From assembly GCA_026122225.1 (NCBI GenBank), contig JANEZZ010002246.1:434001-498000 (forward strand): a stretch of DNA of 64,000 bases, read 5' to 3'. Positions 47,501 to 57,924 of this stretch are shown here, one piece after another. Positions within the stretch are counted from its first letter, which is position 1; every line of letters starts with the position of its first letter. This DNA comes from Heloderma charlesbogerti (Eukaryota; Chordata; Lepidosauria; Squamata; Helodermatidae). The notes under the pieces are model-generated. The model was given only the letters and a program-made list of their open reading frames with translations. It had not been told where the DNA came from and ran no database searches. Both the position numbers and the translations under genes were made by a program.

Positions 47501-50500
47501 AAGCAGGACCCTTCACCTGATCCAGGGAGACAGCTCTGACATTTGTAGGTCTGTTTGGGATTGACCACTGGCACTGAACAACACAAATCTAATGACGCTA
47601 TTAGGGAGAAGGGATGGCAGGTGTTGGTTCCTTTAAAATAAATTGGCTGATTTTGTAACGCACCCAAAAGACCGACTTGCCAGTTGACTTGTTGCTTGAT
47701 CCCATTATAAAACCAGAATGTCTGTTTCTAGATTTTTGCACCTCTCCTTGCAGATCTGGTTTCTCACGAACAGAGGCTTTCGGAAAGCTTGGATAGCGCC
47801 CTGAACTCTGCACTCAGCAATATGCCGTTGTTCACAGCTAGCTTGACAAAAGGTCAGCAACAGCCCCACGGCGGCGGCGGCTCTAGCAGCCTGTGGAATG
47901 CAAGCAGTGCACATGGTAAAAAGGCATGCCGTTGAGGAGGGGTTGGTCGGGGTGATCATGCTTGGCTTTCCCATTTCTGAAAGAGGCTGGGAAACAGAGG
48001 CTGGGGGAGGTGGACAGTTCCCTAGACCACCTGGCACTCTGAGAACTAGAATCTTGAAAAGCCCAATAAGGCAACTTCTAACGTGGCTGTTTTCAGGCGC
48101 ATGTCTTCAAGATGCTCGCTTCATGTTGCATGTTTGTAAAATGTTCTGAAGGCCTGTTGTGTGATAGTTCCGGGAAGAGTCCCAAACCACACAGCAGCCT
48201 AATGTAGGTCTTTTTCCACCCCACCCCACCACTCCAAGTTTCCAAGCACAACTGAATGCCTCACTGTTGTCATGCAGTGGCCTGTCAGCCTTCCTTACTT
48301 CAAGCCTACTGGATCAGAACAAAGCGCCTTCAGTGCAGCATCCTGTTTCCAGCAGTGATGAGAAGCCATATAAGAGGGCCCTTAGAGGAGGCACTGTACT
48401 TTTTCCATTCAGTAGCCACGTTAAACGTGTGCATGTACCCACTCGCACATATGCACCCTGCCAATTTGGCACAGCTAGAAGACAGATGTATTGCACTGTT
48501 TTCTGCGGCACCTTGCCACATACAAGAGAGGGGCATGAGTCTCATCTTCAGTGCGTGTTCTCATGTTTTTTAAGTATATCAAGGTAAAAGAAAGTGACCT
48601 AAGTCTAGATACAGGAACCTAATTGAAGTCCAGTACTACTATTTTGTTGTTGCAAAGGCATTAGAATCATAGGACCACAGAGATCATCTAATCCAACCCC
48701 CTGCTCAATGCAGGCTCTGCACTGCAGGCTGCAGCTACAGCATCCCTGACAAATGGCCATGCAGCCTCTGCTTAAATACCTCCAGTGAAGGAGAACCTAC
48801 CACTTCCCAAGGCAGTCTGATCCACTGCTGAACAGCTCTCATTGTTAGGAAGGTTCTCCGAATAGTTAGCTGAAATTATATTTATTTATTTATTAGTTTT
48901 ATTAGCCACCCATCTGGGTGGCTACCCAGCCACTCTAGGCGGCATACAATACAAATAACAACACAAAATACAACATAACCAACTAAACAAAACAACATTG
49001 CTCTAAAAACCCTAACCCACCCCAAATGCCCACCTGAACAGCCAGGTTTTCAAAGCCTGGTAGAAGCTCATCAAAGAGGGGGCATGGCAGAAGTCACTAG
49101 GGAGGGAATTCCACAAAGTGGGGGCCACCACAGAAAAGGCCCTCTCTGTTGTCTTCACCAGCCTAGCTGTCCTGGTTGATGGGACAGAAAGAAGGCCTTC
49201 CAAGGCCGATCTCTTTGAACAGCATCCCTGGTGTTGCTGGAAGTGCTCCTTAAGACAGACTGGGCCACAACTGTATAAGGTTTAAAGGTCGATACCAACA
49301 CCTTGAATTGGGCCTGGAAAACAACCGGTAACCAGTGCAATTCCTTCAGCACTGGAGTGATGTGATCTCGCCAACAGCTGCCTTTAATCAGGCAGGATGC
49401 CATGTTCTGCACCAGCTTCAACTTCTGAACTGTCTTCAAGGGTAACCCCAGATAGAGCGTATAACAATAGTCTAGTCAAGAGGAGACCAGGGCATGAACT
49501 ATTGATCGGAGCAGATGGTTATGGAGGTAGGGGCACAGCCGCCCTATCAGATGGAGTTGGTACAGTGCTTCCCGGCTCACGGCTGAGACCTGAGCCTCCA
49601 TGGACAGCTGGGAGTCTAAGATGACCCTGAGGCTGCTTCCCTGCAGTTTGCATCTTTGGGTTCTAGTCCTACCTGTGGGAGCGACGGAGAACCAGTCTGC
49701 TCCATCTTCTGCCTGGCAGCCTTTCAGATATTTGAGGATTACTGTCATGTCTCCCCTTAATCTTCTCCAGGCTAAACAAGCCCAGCTCTTTCAACTATTC
49801 CTCATTAATTCATATTCACTTATTTATTTCTGTAGATTTGTCAAACTCTTGCAATAAAGTAAGGGTTTGTAGCTCTTAAGCATCGTTTGTATGTTTGAGA
49901 GTCTCTTTAAAAGTAGGAAACCAGAAAATGGTGCTCCTCGAATTCTGTAAGGAAACACCCCTTTGATTTGTTTGATTATTTATAATTTGAATACTGATTC
50001 TCTTTTTGGTGCAAAATCTGTATATTTTTGGCACATGGAGCTGGATATACTGAATATGTTTAGGTTTTTGTAGCCTCCCCAGTCACAGAGGCTTGGGGCA
50101 GGTAACAATAGCAACAGCAACAACAAAACCCGTTGAAAATGGATTGATGATTATTCCATGAAATTTCATTACCCTTTTGCAATTTAGTCCTGAGCCTTTA
50201 AGGCTAGCCCAAATGGTAGGCCTTGCAACTCTTCAGTCTGCAGGGGGAGGGAGTTCCTTCACTGGGGGAGAGCCCCGAAAATGTATTGCCAATCAGCTGT
50301 TGCTATGGGGCTCTCACATGCATTTCTTCTCTGTGTGTATGTCTTTTTGTTTTTTCTGCAGAGCATAACAGGAGCAGCAGCAACGCCCAAGGATGCTCTT
50401 CCTGCTCTCGGACCTTTTCTTTGTACTTCAAAGCGGAACCTATTTACCAGCTCCCTTGCGGCCACCTTGTATGTCGTTCTTGCTTGGCTGAGAAGCAGAA

Positions 50501-50573
50501 GTCTTTATCGATACTGTGTATGAATTGTAAAAGGTTGGTTGCCACCCATGACATCATGAGGGTCCATTTCTAA
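41500..50573 (+). CDS. UBOX5: U-box domain-containing protein 5 (RING finger 37), spliced gene with four coding exons
   Basis: UBOX5 is a nuclear E3 ubiquitin ligase of the U-box family that works with UBE2 conjugating enzymes. The coding parts 41500-41553, 45163-46354, 47754-47915 and 50362-50573 all have GT/AG borders and compatible phases (0, 1, 1). They join to 1617 coding bases plus stop, or 539 residues; human is 541 as I recall. The N-terminus carries LPQF and PRIHCNK, then ISADGYEVENLISEDL, typical of the family. The U-box lies at about residues 258-332 (EEFLDPITLEVM, SDPFTGVAF, HPSLKARIDHFL). The C-terminal RING has C481, C484, C502, H504, C507, C510, C522 and C525. The last residues, RVHF, match the family C-terminus. 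No lesion is seen. FASTKD5 lies in intron 1, and intron 2 holds a dead Tc1-like element. Confidence 0.94.
42330..42605 (+). mobile_element. CR1/L3-type LINE 3' end, diverged
   Basis: It contains TTATGGAGGAAGTTCTAGCAA, GGCTATTGGCCATGATTG and TTGGTCTAGTCCAGCAGGGC in the same order as 40745-41395. Confidence 0.6.
42896..44461 (+). mobile_element. Second Tc1-like DNA transposon, in UBOX5 intron 2
   Basis: TA duplications lie at 42894-42895 and 44462-44463. The left end is CAGTGGTGGGAAAAAGTTTG and the right end reads CAGTGGCAAGAAAAAGTTTG on the other strand. The element is 1566 bp, the usual size for a full Tc1-like copy. It is a different family from 36392-38284, since the termini and transposase differ. 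Confidence 0.88.
43264..44250 (+). pseudogene. Decayed Tc1-like transposase
   Basis: Recognisable pieces in order: SKDLGLHQSTVRQIVCKW (paired-type helix-turn-helix), SGRPTKISPRTNQRN (linker hook), KHGSGNVMVWSCFAAPG, KQDNGPKHTSRSTKEW (second aspartate) and SPGRNPIEMLWQDLKRA (glutamate). The pieces are separated by several stops and frameshifts, for example stops near 43561 and 44043. The protein cannot be made. Confidence 0.88.
44945..45037. repeat. Foldback MITE, 'GCAATCCTATACATG' family
   Basis: The left arm is GTGCAATCCTATACATGTCT and the right arm is GTATAGGATTGCAGCCTAA, with an ACTCAGAAGTAAGT / AACTTAGCCCCAGG pairing in between. It lies about 125 bases upstream of UBOX5 exon 3. Confidence 0.72.
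45163..46354 (+). CDS. UBOX5: UBOX5 exon 3 (large coding exon with the U-box)
   Basis: The acceptor TTTGAACTGTAG ends at 45162. The exon encodes residues 19-415 plus one base of codon 416. It contains the conserved N-terminal beta-rich region (VTLSFPFNIEICRINID, LRICITHVAGGG, IKKVEVWGQPAK) and the U-box from about 45880 to 46105. The donor is ACAG|GTACCC with GT at 46355-46356. Without splicing, the frame would continue into the intron and stop at 46416. Confidence 0.95.
46457..46615 (-). mobile_element. L2-type LINE 3' end fragment in UBOX5 intron 3
   Basis: It shares GGCTTACAATCTAAAAAGAC and ATGACACGCAAGGAAAAAGG with a copy at 59865-60025 and begins with a TTTATTTTATT tail in reverse. Confidence 0.55.
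47754..47915 (+). CDS. UBOX5: UBOX5 exon 4 (symmetric 162-base exon)
   Basis: The acceptor CTCTCCTTGCAG ends at 47753 and the donor is CATG|GTAAAA. The split codon G|AT gives D416, then LVSHEQRLSESL, matching the SHEQKLSQSL type block in mammals. The exon is 162 bases and phase 1 at both ends, so skipping it would keep the RING exon in frame. A short GGC run encodes four glycines near the 3' end. Confidence 0.9.
48660..49800 (-). mobile_element. CR1 LINE 3' end split by an L2 insertion
   Basis: 48660-48877 has the CR1 3' blocks (AGAATCATAGGACCACAG, ATCTAATCCAACCCCCTGC, GGCCATGCAGCCTCTGC). The matching upstream CR1 sequence resumes at about 49636 with TTTGCATCTTTGGGTTCTAG, CAGCCTTTCAGATATTTG and CTCCAGGCTAAACAAGCCC. 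The roughly 760 bases in between are an L2 fragment. Confidence 0.72.
48878..49635 (-). mobile_element. L2 LINE fragment nested in CR1
   Basis: The minus strand encodes KLKLVQNMASCLIKGS, RDHITPVLKELHWLPV, FQAQFKVLVSTFK and TERAFSVVAPTLWNSLPS, the classic L2 C-terminal series. The left edge has a TATTTATTTATTTATTAG tail in reverse orientation. Confidence 0.8.
50362..50573 (+). CDS. UBOX5: UBOX5 exon 5 (C-terminal RING finger and stop)
   Basis: The acceptor TTTTTTCTGCAG ends at 50361. The split codon G|AG gives E470. The exon encodes residues 470-539 with a C3HC4 RING: CSSC at 481-484, CGH at 502-504, CRSC at 507-510 and CMNC at 522-525. The stop codon is TAA at 50571-50573. Confidence 0.93.
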
Positions 50574-51340
50574 CATGTTTTTGTGATGCGCTTTCTGGAA
50601 TTGGGTGATCAAAAAAAAAGTGAGCTGTGGGGGACCAAGGAGCAGGAGATGCGACTGTTCCCCCTCCTTTGAGTCGTGCAAGGATAGGATCCTACATAGA
50701 CCTTGCAAAAAGGAACTTTGTGAGGTTCTGAAGAGGACTTGGTGCCCTTAGAGAGAATAGACGGGGCTGTAGTATTGTCAGTTGTGCCAGAGCTAAAGCG
50801 ATCAAAGGATAATAAAGCCATATGCTTCTCTATTTTTTTTCCCAAAAAGCTCATTTATAGACAAAAGTGGCATCCATGTAACCACACTCTATTTTGCCAC
50901 CTTTCAAACAGCCCAAGCGTAGATGGCTTCTTGTTTTGGGGGAGGGATGCTAAAAGTTCACATCCATGTGATCTATTCAGTAAGAGTTTTTTGGTTAAGG
51001 TGAAGAAAGTACACGATTGAGGAGAAGATACCTGCCATGGCACCTGTCCATTATCGGCATCCTCCCTGCCTTGTTTTTTCCAGACATGCAAAAAACAAAG
51101 AACAGGCCCACGGCTTGCCTTTTCTGAAGACCAAGTAACTACCTGGGCGAGGGGAGCATTGGGCAAAGTTTGAACAGTGCTGGTGCCAATTTTCATTAGT
51201 TGTGCAATCTGTATAAAAGGTTAGTGTGTAATATATACACACATGCACCTGTCGTCACTCTTGATTTCTGTTGTGCAGCTGGGGAGGAGGGGTGAGATAA
51301 AATGTATAAGCCTTAATAAAATTATGGTCAGAAGTTGCTG
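50574..51340 (+). terminator. UBOX5: UBOX5 3' untranslated region and poly(A) signals
   Basis: Two canonical AATAAA hexamers follow the stop codon, at 50811-50816 and 51315-51320. The second is followed by a T/G-rich stretch and looks the stronger end point, giving a 3' UTR of about 0.75 kb. The first could give a short form. Which is used cannot be told from sequence alone. Confidence 0.55.
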
Positions 51341-52547
51341 ATCTCCTTTCGGCTTATGACAGTTGTATTTCTTTCTGCTTGTTAAGATCCTTTCATTAGA
51401 TACACACGTAGCTCATCTAAGATGCTTCTGATTTAAAATCTCCGGGGCAGATTCACACATGACACTTCACATATATGGACACGAAGGTGGAAAATGTATG
51501 TGCCATCTTGTGAACAGTGCACAGCTGCTTATGTTATGCACATGCCTGTATATACAGAAACATGGAACCTGCGGCCAGTCACGGTGTCCCTATATACACT
51601 ACCCTTATTTAAATCCCCCTCTTCCCCCTGTTCTCAAACCCACGCTCTCATCCAGTTGCTCATTGAACCCTGTTGCCAATGAATCACATCACACAGACCT
51701 AACACTCTCGTTCTGGAACCCAAATGGCTACTAGGCAGGGGTGTGATGAGGGAGGTGGCAAGATTCACAGTTAAGCTCAAAGGCCTGTTTTGGGCTGCAC
51801 TCAAGATTATACTGTAAAACAGCGGTGTGAACGATGAGCTACTTTTGTGTTCACTTTTTGTACCTCGCAGGAAGTCTACATCATATGTGGCAGTTAATGG
51901 TGGGAAATGGGTAGAGAGGAGCAGGAAGGAAGGATAGGTGGAAAATGTGGCTTGGGGGCCTGAGGAGATGGGGTGGCCACAAGAGAGGACTTCACAATGC
52001 TCAAGATCAGGAGGGCCCGTACACCAGGGAAGGCACATGAGGGAAGCAGAAGACGAGAGGCAGGGCGACAGAGTGAGTGGTGGCGAGATGTAAATCCGCC
52101 TTTCCCAACCCAGTGGCCTCCAGCTCTGTTGTACTGCAATTCCCATTATTCACAGGCATCATGTCCACTGGCCAAAGCAATGAGAGATGTGTGTGTGGGT
52201 TGGTTTGAATTAACCCGCTTTCTAACTGTAACTGCCATCTAACTGTAACTGCCATCAGTCATGGGTTCTTTTAAAACTAATAAGTAAAAATAGAGGTTTT
52301 CCCCCATGTGCACCTACTTCTTGGGCCCACATAATTGTTAGCAATAGGCTCTCACTGTGCAAACAGTTGGAGATGTAGATGTTTCTGAGAGGAATCCCCC
52401 CCCCCTTCCTAAATGGGAGGGATGCAGGTGATGCTCCTTAAATGACCCAGACAACTGCTGTGGTAGATGTGAGTGGCAGCAACTGCCAGACAAGGCTGTT
52501 TTCATGGGGAGTGCAGCAGTAACTTGGGAGTTGGGGGGACTAGGGCT

Positions 52548-52740
52548 TAATAATGGTAGAGCATGTGCTTTGCATATAGGAAGCCCCAGGTGCAATCCCT
52601 GGCACCTCCAGGAAGAAGGATCAGATGGCAGATAGTTGGGAAGCTCCTTCTCTGTCCTGGGACCCTGGGGAGAGACTGCCCACCAGAGCAAACAGTCCTG
52701 GGTTATATAGACAAATAGTCTGGCCTGGGAAGAGGCCGCT
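52548..52740 (+). mobile_element. tRNA-derived SINE (squamate family)
   Basis: The A-box region is TAATGGTAGAGCATGTGC and the B-box region is CAGGTGCAATCCCTGGCACC. The body has GAAGGATCAGATGGCAG, CCTGGGACCCTGGGGAGA and CAAATAGTCTGGCCTGG. Same family as 22028-22172. Confidence 0.72.
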
Positions 52741-53568
52741 TCCTGTGTGCACCCCCACCAACACCCACTGAATGTTTATGTATGAGCTGCACAAAGCTAA
52801 TCTTTACTTCTAAGCAGACTTCCCCAAACTGGTGCCTTCCAAATGTGTCGGGATTACAACTCCCATAATTCCCAGCCAGCGGAGGAAGGCTATTCCAAAA
52901 GGATTTTACATCAGTAGGACAGAATTGTGTGACTCTTCCATGTTTAGCGTGCAGTTTCAGCCAAACCCCTGGTTTTTTGTAATAGGGCCACACGAAACGG
53001 CCTCCTACAGGGTAAGACGATCAGCCTGTCTTGCCTTGCGGTGTCTCCCAAGAATGGCAAACAGCTGTATGGAACGTTAAGCCATGCTCTTTCCCAGTCC
53101 CGCTACCTGGATTCCTTTTAATTGGAGGTGGGCATATTGGAAGAATTTGGTACCTTCTGCATACAAAGCAGGTGCCTCTGTAGAGGAACTGTCCCCCCCC
53201 CCCCCCCGCCCTTCCGCCATAGTAGTTAAAGCAGATGTGTAAGAGTGGGCTGTGGGAGTCAAAGCCTCCCAAACAGACACAGCAAATGTCATGGAAATCG
53301 TTCATGTTGCATTCTCATTGCTGCCCTTTTTGGCATCCATTAGCTAATATTCAGTGGGACAGAGTTTAATGGGGCTTCTGGAACCTTCCCTATGTGCAAA
53401 TGGCTGCTCTCTGTTGTCATATTACTGCTCCTCTGTACCTCATTTGAGAAGGTTTACCAGACAGAAGCGGGCTTCGTTGAGCTGCATGTTTTTATGTATC
53501 CTCCCCTCACCCCAACTCGGTCATCTTGTTTCTACTTCACAAACTTCACTTCCTTAGCATAAATCAGG

Positions 53569-53690
53569 GGTAGTCAACCTGGTGCCCTGCAAGTGATTTG
53601 GACTACAGTTCCTATATGACCCAACCACCCTGGCCCGTGGTCAGGGATTATGAGAGTTGTCCAAGACATCTGTAGGGCACCTAGCTGCCT
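53569..53690. repeat. Foldback MITE, 'CCAACCTGGTG' family
   Basis: The left arm is GTCAACCTGGTGCCCTGC and the right arm is GTAGGGCACCTAGCTGCC. The TTGGACTACAGTTCC and GAGAGTTGTCCAAGACA pair is diverged. Confidence 0.62.
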
Positions 53691-54018
53691 ACCCGTAGCA
53701 TCAACAGACACCATTCTATTGTAATTTAATTCTGGGAGAGGCCTGTTCACTGGTACACACACTGGTCTTCCCTTGTTTCTCGATTTGAATGCTCAGCAGC
53801 TGAATACGTGTGAGCAGTCGGTTGTAAAGCGGTGCATTTGAACTAAGGGGAGGTCATTGGGAAGTTCTGCCTGTGGCGTTTCATCAGTTGGTGGCTCTGA
53901 TGCGGCGCTCATTAAGTGGTAGCACGTATGTCCGTCTGTGTGGGAGAAAACCAGCCCTATGTAGAGATAGATACAAGTAGTGCCCAGAACCTTCTGCATC
54001 ATCTCTAAGACTGCCGTC

Positions 54019-54428
54019 CAAAGTCATAGAATAGTCGGGTTGGAAGGGGCCTATAAGACCATCAAGTCCAACCCCCTGCTCAGTGCAGGAATTTAAGTCA
54101 AAGCATTCCTGACACATGGCTGTCCAGCTTCACCTTGAATGCCTCCGGTGTGGGAGGTAATCGGTTCCATTGTCGTATTGCTCAGTCAGGAAGTTTTTCC
54201 TGATGGTCAGCCGGAATCTGGCTTCCTGTAACTTGAGCCCATTATTCTGTGTCCTGCACTCTGGGATGATCGAGAAGAGATCCTGGCCTTCCTCTCTGGG
54301 ACAACCTTTCAATTACTTGAAGAGCGCTATCCTCTGTCCCCTCAGTCTTCTCTTCTCAAGGCTAAACATGCCCAGTTCTTTCAATCTCTCCTCATAGGGC
54401 TTTGTTTCCAGTCCGCTGATCATCTTCG
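54019..54428 (-). mobile_element. CR1 LINE 3' end fragment
   Basis: It is nearly colinear with 13884-14300 of the large CR1 copy, starting at the terminal CATAGAATAGTCGGG repeat. On the minus strand it has leucine (TTA) where the large copy has TGA. Confidence 0.88.
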
Positions 54429-54626
54429 CTTCCAAGTAACTCCCCTTACCTGAAGCAGTTTCCATTGAAACAGCTTCCTGTTAAACCTGGTTGGGATTTG
54501 GCTGCAAAGCCCCTATTCCACAAGGCTACCTGGAAGTACTTCTAGATTCTAGTTGCAACTGGAGGGAATGCAGTGGTTCAAAGCTAGTGGGAAATCCCCC
54601 AAATTTTGGCCATGAATGCAGTAGAT

Positions 54627-54764
54627 CAGCCTCCCTCAACCTGATGTCATCCAGATGTGTTGGGCTGCAACTTCCATCATTCCCAGCCAGCATGGCTATG
54701 CTGGCTGAGAATGATGGGGAGTTGCAGTCCAACACATCTGAAGAGCACCAAGTTGGGGAAGGAT
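54627..54764. repeat. Foldback MITE, 'CCAACCTGGTG' family, well preserved
   Basis: The arms pair over most of their length: CCAGATGTGTTGGGCTGCAA on the left and TTGCAGTCCAACACATCTG on the right, with centre CCAGCATGGCTATGCTGG. Confidence 0.8.
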
Positions 54765-56508
54765 GGTCTGCTGCATTCTGTCAGAGTCTACAGCCTCTAT
54801 TCTGTCAGCCCCTACAGACGCAGGTGGCCCCCACCTGTGCTATAGGCATTATAATACTAGTTTACCTCCCAGCGCTGGTGTGACTATTACAGAAAGTATA
54901 TGTGATGCTCTTAGAATGCTTATGGAAAACGCTACGTAAGTAATGGTAATATTCCAGTCTGGCATAATGTCAAATGCAGTATTAGCAAATTGCATACTAC
55001 AGCTCTGATCCAACTGTGTGTGGCAGCCAGGGCCATGGGCTTATAGCTAAGAAGGAACGCTGCCAATCAGCTCCCGTGCATGCACGCACAAGCACCTTGG
55101 CTCCCTCTCCCAAACAGGTGATTGGTGGGAATCCAAATATGCCTGTACAGCCCCCACCAATGTGCGTGGATCGCCTCTTTATGCGTGCAGGTTCCTCCAC
55201 ACCGATGGATTCATGTGTAGAACCCTCCAGCTCAGTAATTCCTAAGCTGTGTATGCCAAGACACACTAGAGTGGTAGAAAAGATGCTGAAGTGTATCTCG
55301 GAATTAAGCCCTCATGTTGGATGCTTCCACCTTGCTCTGCCTATCAGAGTGGGGGAGGCATGCTGGTGCCCCGCCCTCTCGCTGCCGGTATATGAGCATT
55401 GACATCATCCTGAGCAAGTAAAGGTGCCCTGGAATTCACTGGTGCGACCTGCACTTTAGCTGATGACTGCAGGAGAAGCAGCATCCTGAAACCCCAACTG
55501 ATCAGGTAAAGGGGAAAGCAGGACACCACATGGCAGTATTAACTGGGCCATCCTGCATTTGCAAGGACGATGGCTCTCCATTGGTCCTGGAAGCTGACCG
55601 GAAAAAGTCCATGTGTGTCTCTTTGAGCACAAGAGTGGAGTGTGGTTCCAATGTTATCCATGGGGACTGGGCCCCAGATACCAAAAGTTGGGGAAATACT
55701 GCCCTAGCTGGCTCAGGCTAACACTCAAAGAAACTGGAAACCTACTCTGGTAGAGACACGTTTAGTGTCCACTGCAGCGGTAACTGGCGGTAAGACACTC
55801 ATACTGGACCCTTCCACCTTGCTGCCCTTTTGCTGCCTTCTCTGTTGTTCTTAATGGTCGGTTTTTGCCTTTAGACCCTGAGCCAATCCATCAGCTGATT
55901 TCATTAAGTGATTCCAGGCTGGGAAGTCGTTTCCTTAACTCGGAAAACATTTCATTAACCTTCCTTGACTTTAAAAAGTGTAATTGCATTTTAATCTTTT
56001 ATTCCTGCATTATCATTCTACACACCGAGTAATTTGAGGGTGAATAATTCCTGCTAATGTAATTTTAACATACAGTAATCTGGAGTCTGCCCTGGTCTCA
56101 TACTGCTGTCATTCAGTCTAGAAATGATGCTTGGGATGGTGACCGGCTTTAAAATAATGATAATGAAGTTCTCAGTTTCCATGTCATACTTTTGCAGACT
56201 TGTTTGGAGGCTAAAATTGGGTCTGTTTCAAAAGCTATTGAGAACTGAAGGGGATGGGAAATCTGAGATGAATATAATTACAGTTTATTGTTTATAACCG
56301 TTTGCTTATATTAATTTTTAAGCTGTTCAAATCAAAGAGGCAGAACAGACTATTAAAATACATAAATAGCACATTAAACCAGAAAAACTCTCCCTGCAAA
56401 TAATCTAAAGAGACATTTGTCCAAGTGAGATCACAGGTATCCAAGAGATACAAGCCTGTGTACAGCGTATCCAAGAGTTTATGATTTCAGCATGTCCCAG
56501 TAGAAGCC

Positions 56509-56645
56509 GGGGCGGGCAGCTTGTGGCCCTCCAAACATTTTGGCCTACAACTCCATCATCCTTCACCATTGGCTATGCTGTCTAGAGCTGATGCGAGTTG
56601 TAGGCCAAAACATCTGAAAGGCCCCCAGTTCCCCAGCCCTACAGC
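56509..56645. repeat. Foldback MITE with 'TGGCCTACAACTC' arms
   Basis: The left arm is TTTTGGCCTACAACTCCATC and the right arm is GCGAGTTGTAGGCCAAAA. The ends carry GGCCCTCC and GGCCCCC. Confidence 0.7.
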
Positions 56646-56688
56646 AGAGGCAAACTAGCCTCTCCTTAATTTCAAGAAGGCAACCTGG

Positions 56689-56819
56689 GGTGCAATCCTA
56701 TGCAAATTTAGACAGAAAAGCCTACAACTCCCAGCATGCCTCACCCAGCATAGCTGGCTGGAGCATGCTGGGAGTTGTAGGCCTTTTTTCTGTCTAAACT
56801 TGCATAGGATTGCACCCTA
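56689..56819. repeat. Foldback MITE, 'TTAGGGTGCAATCC' family, young copy
   Basis: The left arm has GTGCAATCCTATGCAAATTT, AGACAGAAAA, GCCTACAACTCCCAGCATGC. The right arm returns with GCATGCTGGGAGTTGTAGGC, TTTTTTCTGTCTAAACTTGC and ATAGGATTGCACCC. Only a few mismatches separate the arms, so the copy is recent. Confidence 0.8.
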
Positions 56820-57924
56820 AATTTGTCAGCTGAAGACCATTTAAACCAGAGAACCTCCCCAAACGTTAAAAAAGAAGAAGCAGGAGCCCAGTGCCCTAAA
56901 GACTGTGGAATTTTAAACTATTCACAGCCCTTTAAGGCATGATTCACGACTAACTTAAAATTTAGGGCATGGTTTAGCCAAAGTTAAGTCCCATGGATTG
57001 CAGGGTGAGAAATTTAGGAATGTGCTCAACGCTCTGATTGAAGCAACTGACTTGCAAGTGCTTAATGTTAGTTGGATCATGTCCTTAAATTCCAAAAGTA
57101 CAGAGATATGGGTGATTTCCTACAGAGATTCACGAGTACTAAGATTATATGTATCTGGTGAACTGAATTCTACTCGATGAACGCTAATACATCCATTAGT
57201 CCTAAGGTGCCACAAATCTCTTCGTTGTTGCTGCTGATACAAACTAACATGGTTGCCTCTCTGTAAGATAACATATGTAACAGGTTGTTGGTGATTGATC
57301 TAACAGCACATTGCATTACTAAAGGTTTCTGAATCCCAGGGGGTAATCAAGCAAATGGCTTTGTTTGTTATTTTGTGGCTTGTCCTCACAGATGCCTTTT
57401 TGGAGCTCTTCACAGCCCATTTGGATTTCACCATCCTGAATAATTTGATATTATCTGCAAATGTGGTCACTTCACTGTTCACCCATAACTCCCAGATCAT
57501 TTATGAAGAGGTGAAATAGCGCCGGTCCCAACTCAGGTCTTTGGGGGCACAACTACTTACTTCCCTCCACTGGGAGAACTATCGATTTACTCTAATCCTC
57601 ACCTAAACATTTCTTTAATCAGTATGCTACATTACATGTTTACAGGTAAGTGCTAGAGTTGAGAGGCATTTCCTGACTCCAACCCTGTCTCCAACTTGAA
57701 AATTTTAAAGTTTCAGATACCTGGGAGAGCAGGCTGAAACCTTAACAATATATATTTATTTATGGCAACTCCACAACATTTTGAAAAGGCACCCCTCCCC
57801 ACACACACACACACACACACACACACTTCCCCAACAGTGGAAGGGCAAGGGATAAAATAGAGCCAATGATCTAGCAGGGATAGGTACCAGGAAAAACCTG
57901 CCCTTAATAAATGGCTCCTTGTTA

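Larger units (their letters stand above)
51341..57924. other. Intergenic sequence downstream of UBOX5
   Basis: No gene is recognised. Contents seen: MITE pieces at 52098-52165, 52816-52890 and 53569-53690, a SINE at 52548-52740, a poly(C) run at about 53190-53206, a CR1 end at 54019-54428, foldbacks at 54627-54764, 56509-56645 and 56689-56819, and a (CA)n tract at about 57797-57825. In mammals the next genes after UBOX5 are AVP and OXT; no trace of their coding sequence was seen here. Confidence 0.5.

Noticed and set aside
53190..53206. Long poly(C) run as a possible G-quadruplex regulatory site
   Set aside because: A single homopolymer run in a repeat-rich intergenic region, with no gene context to support a role. 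Its length is also prone to sequencing error.
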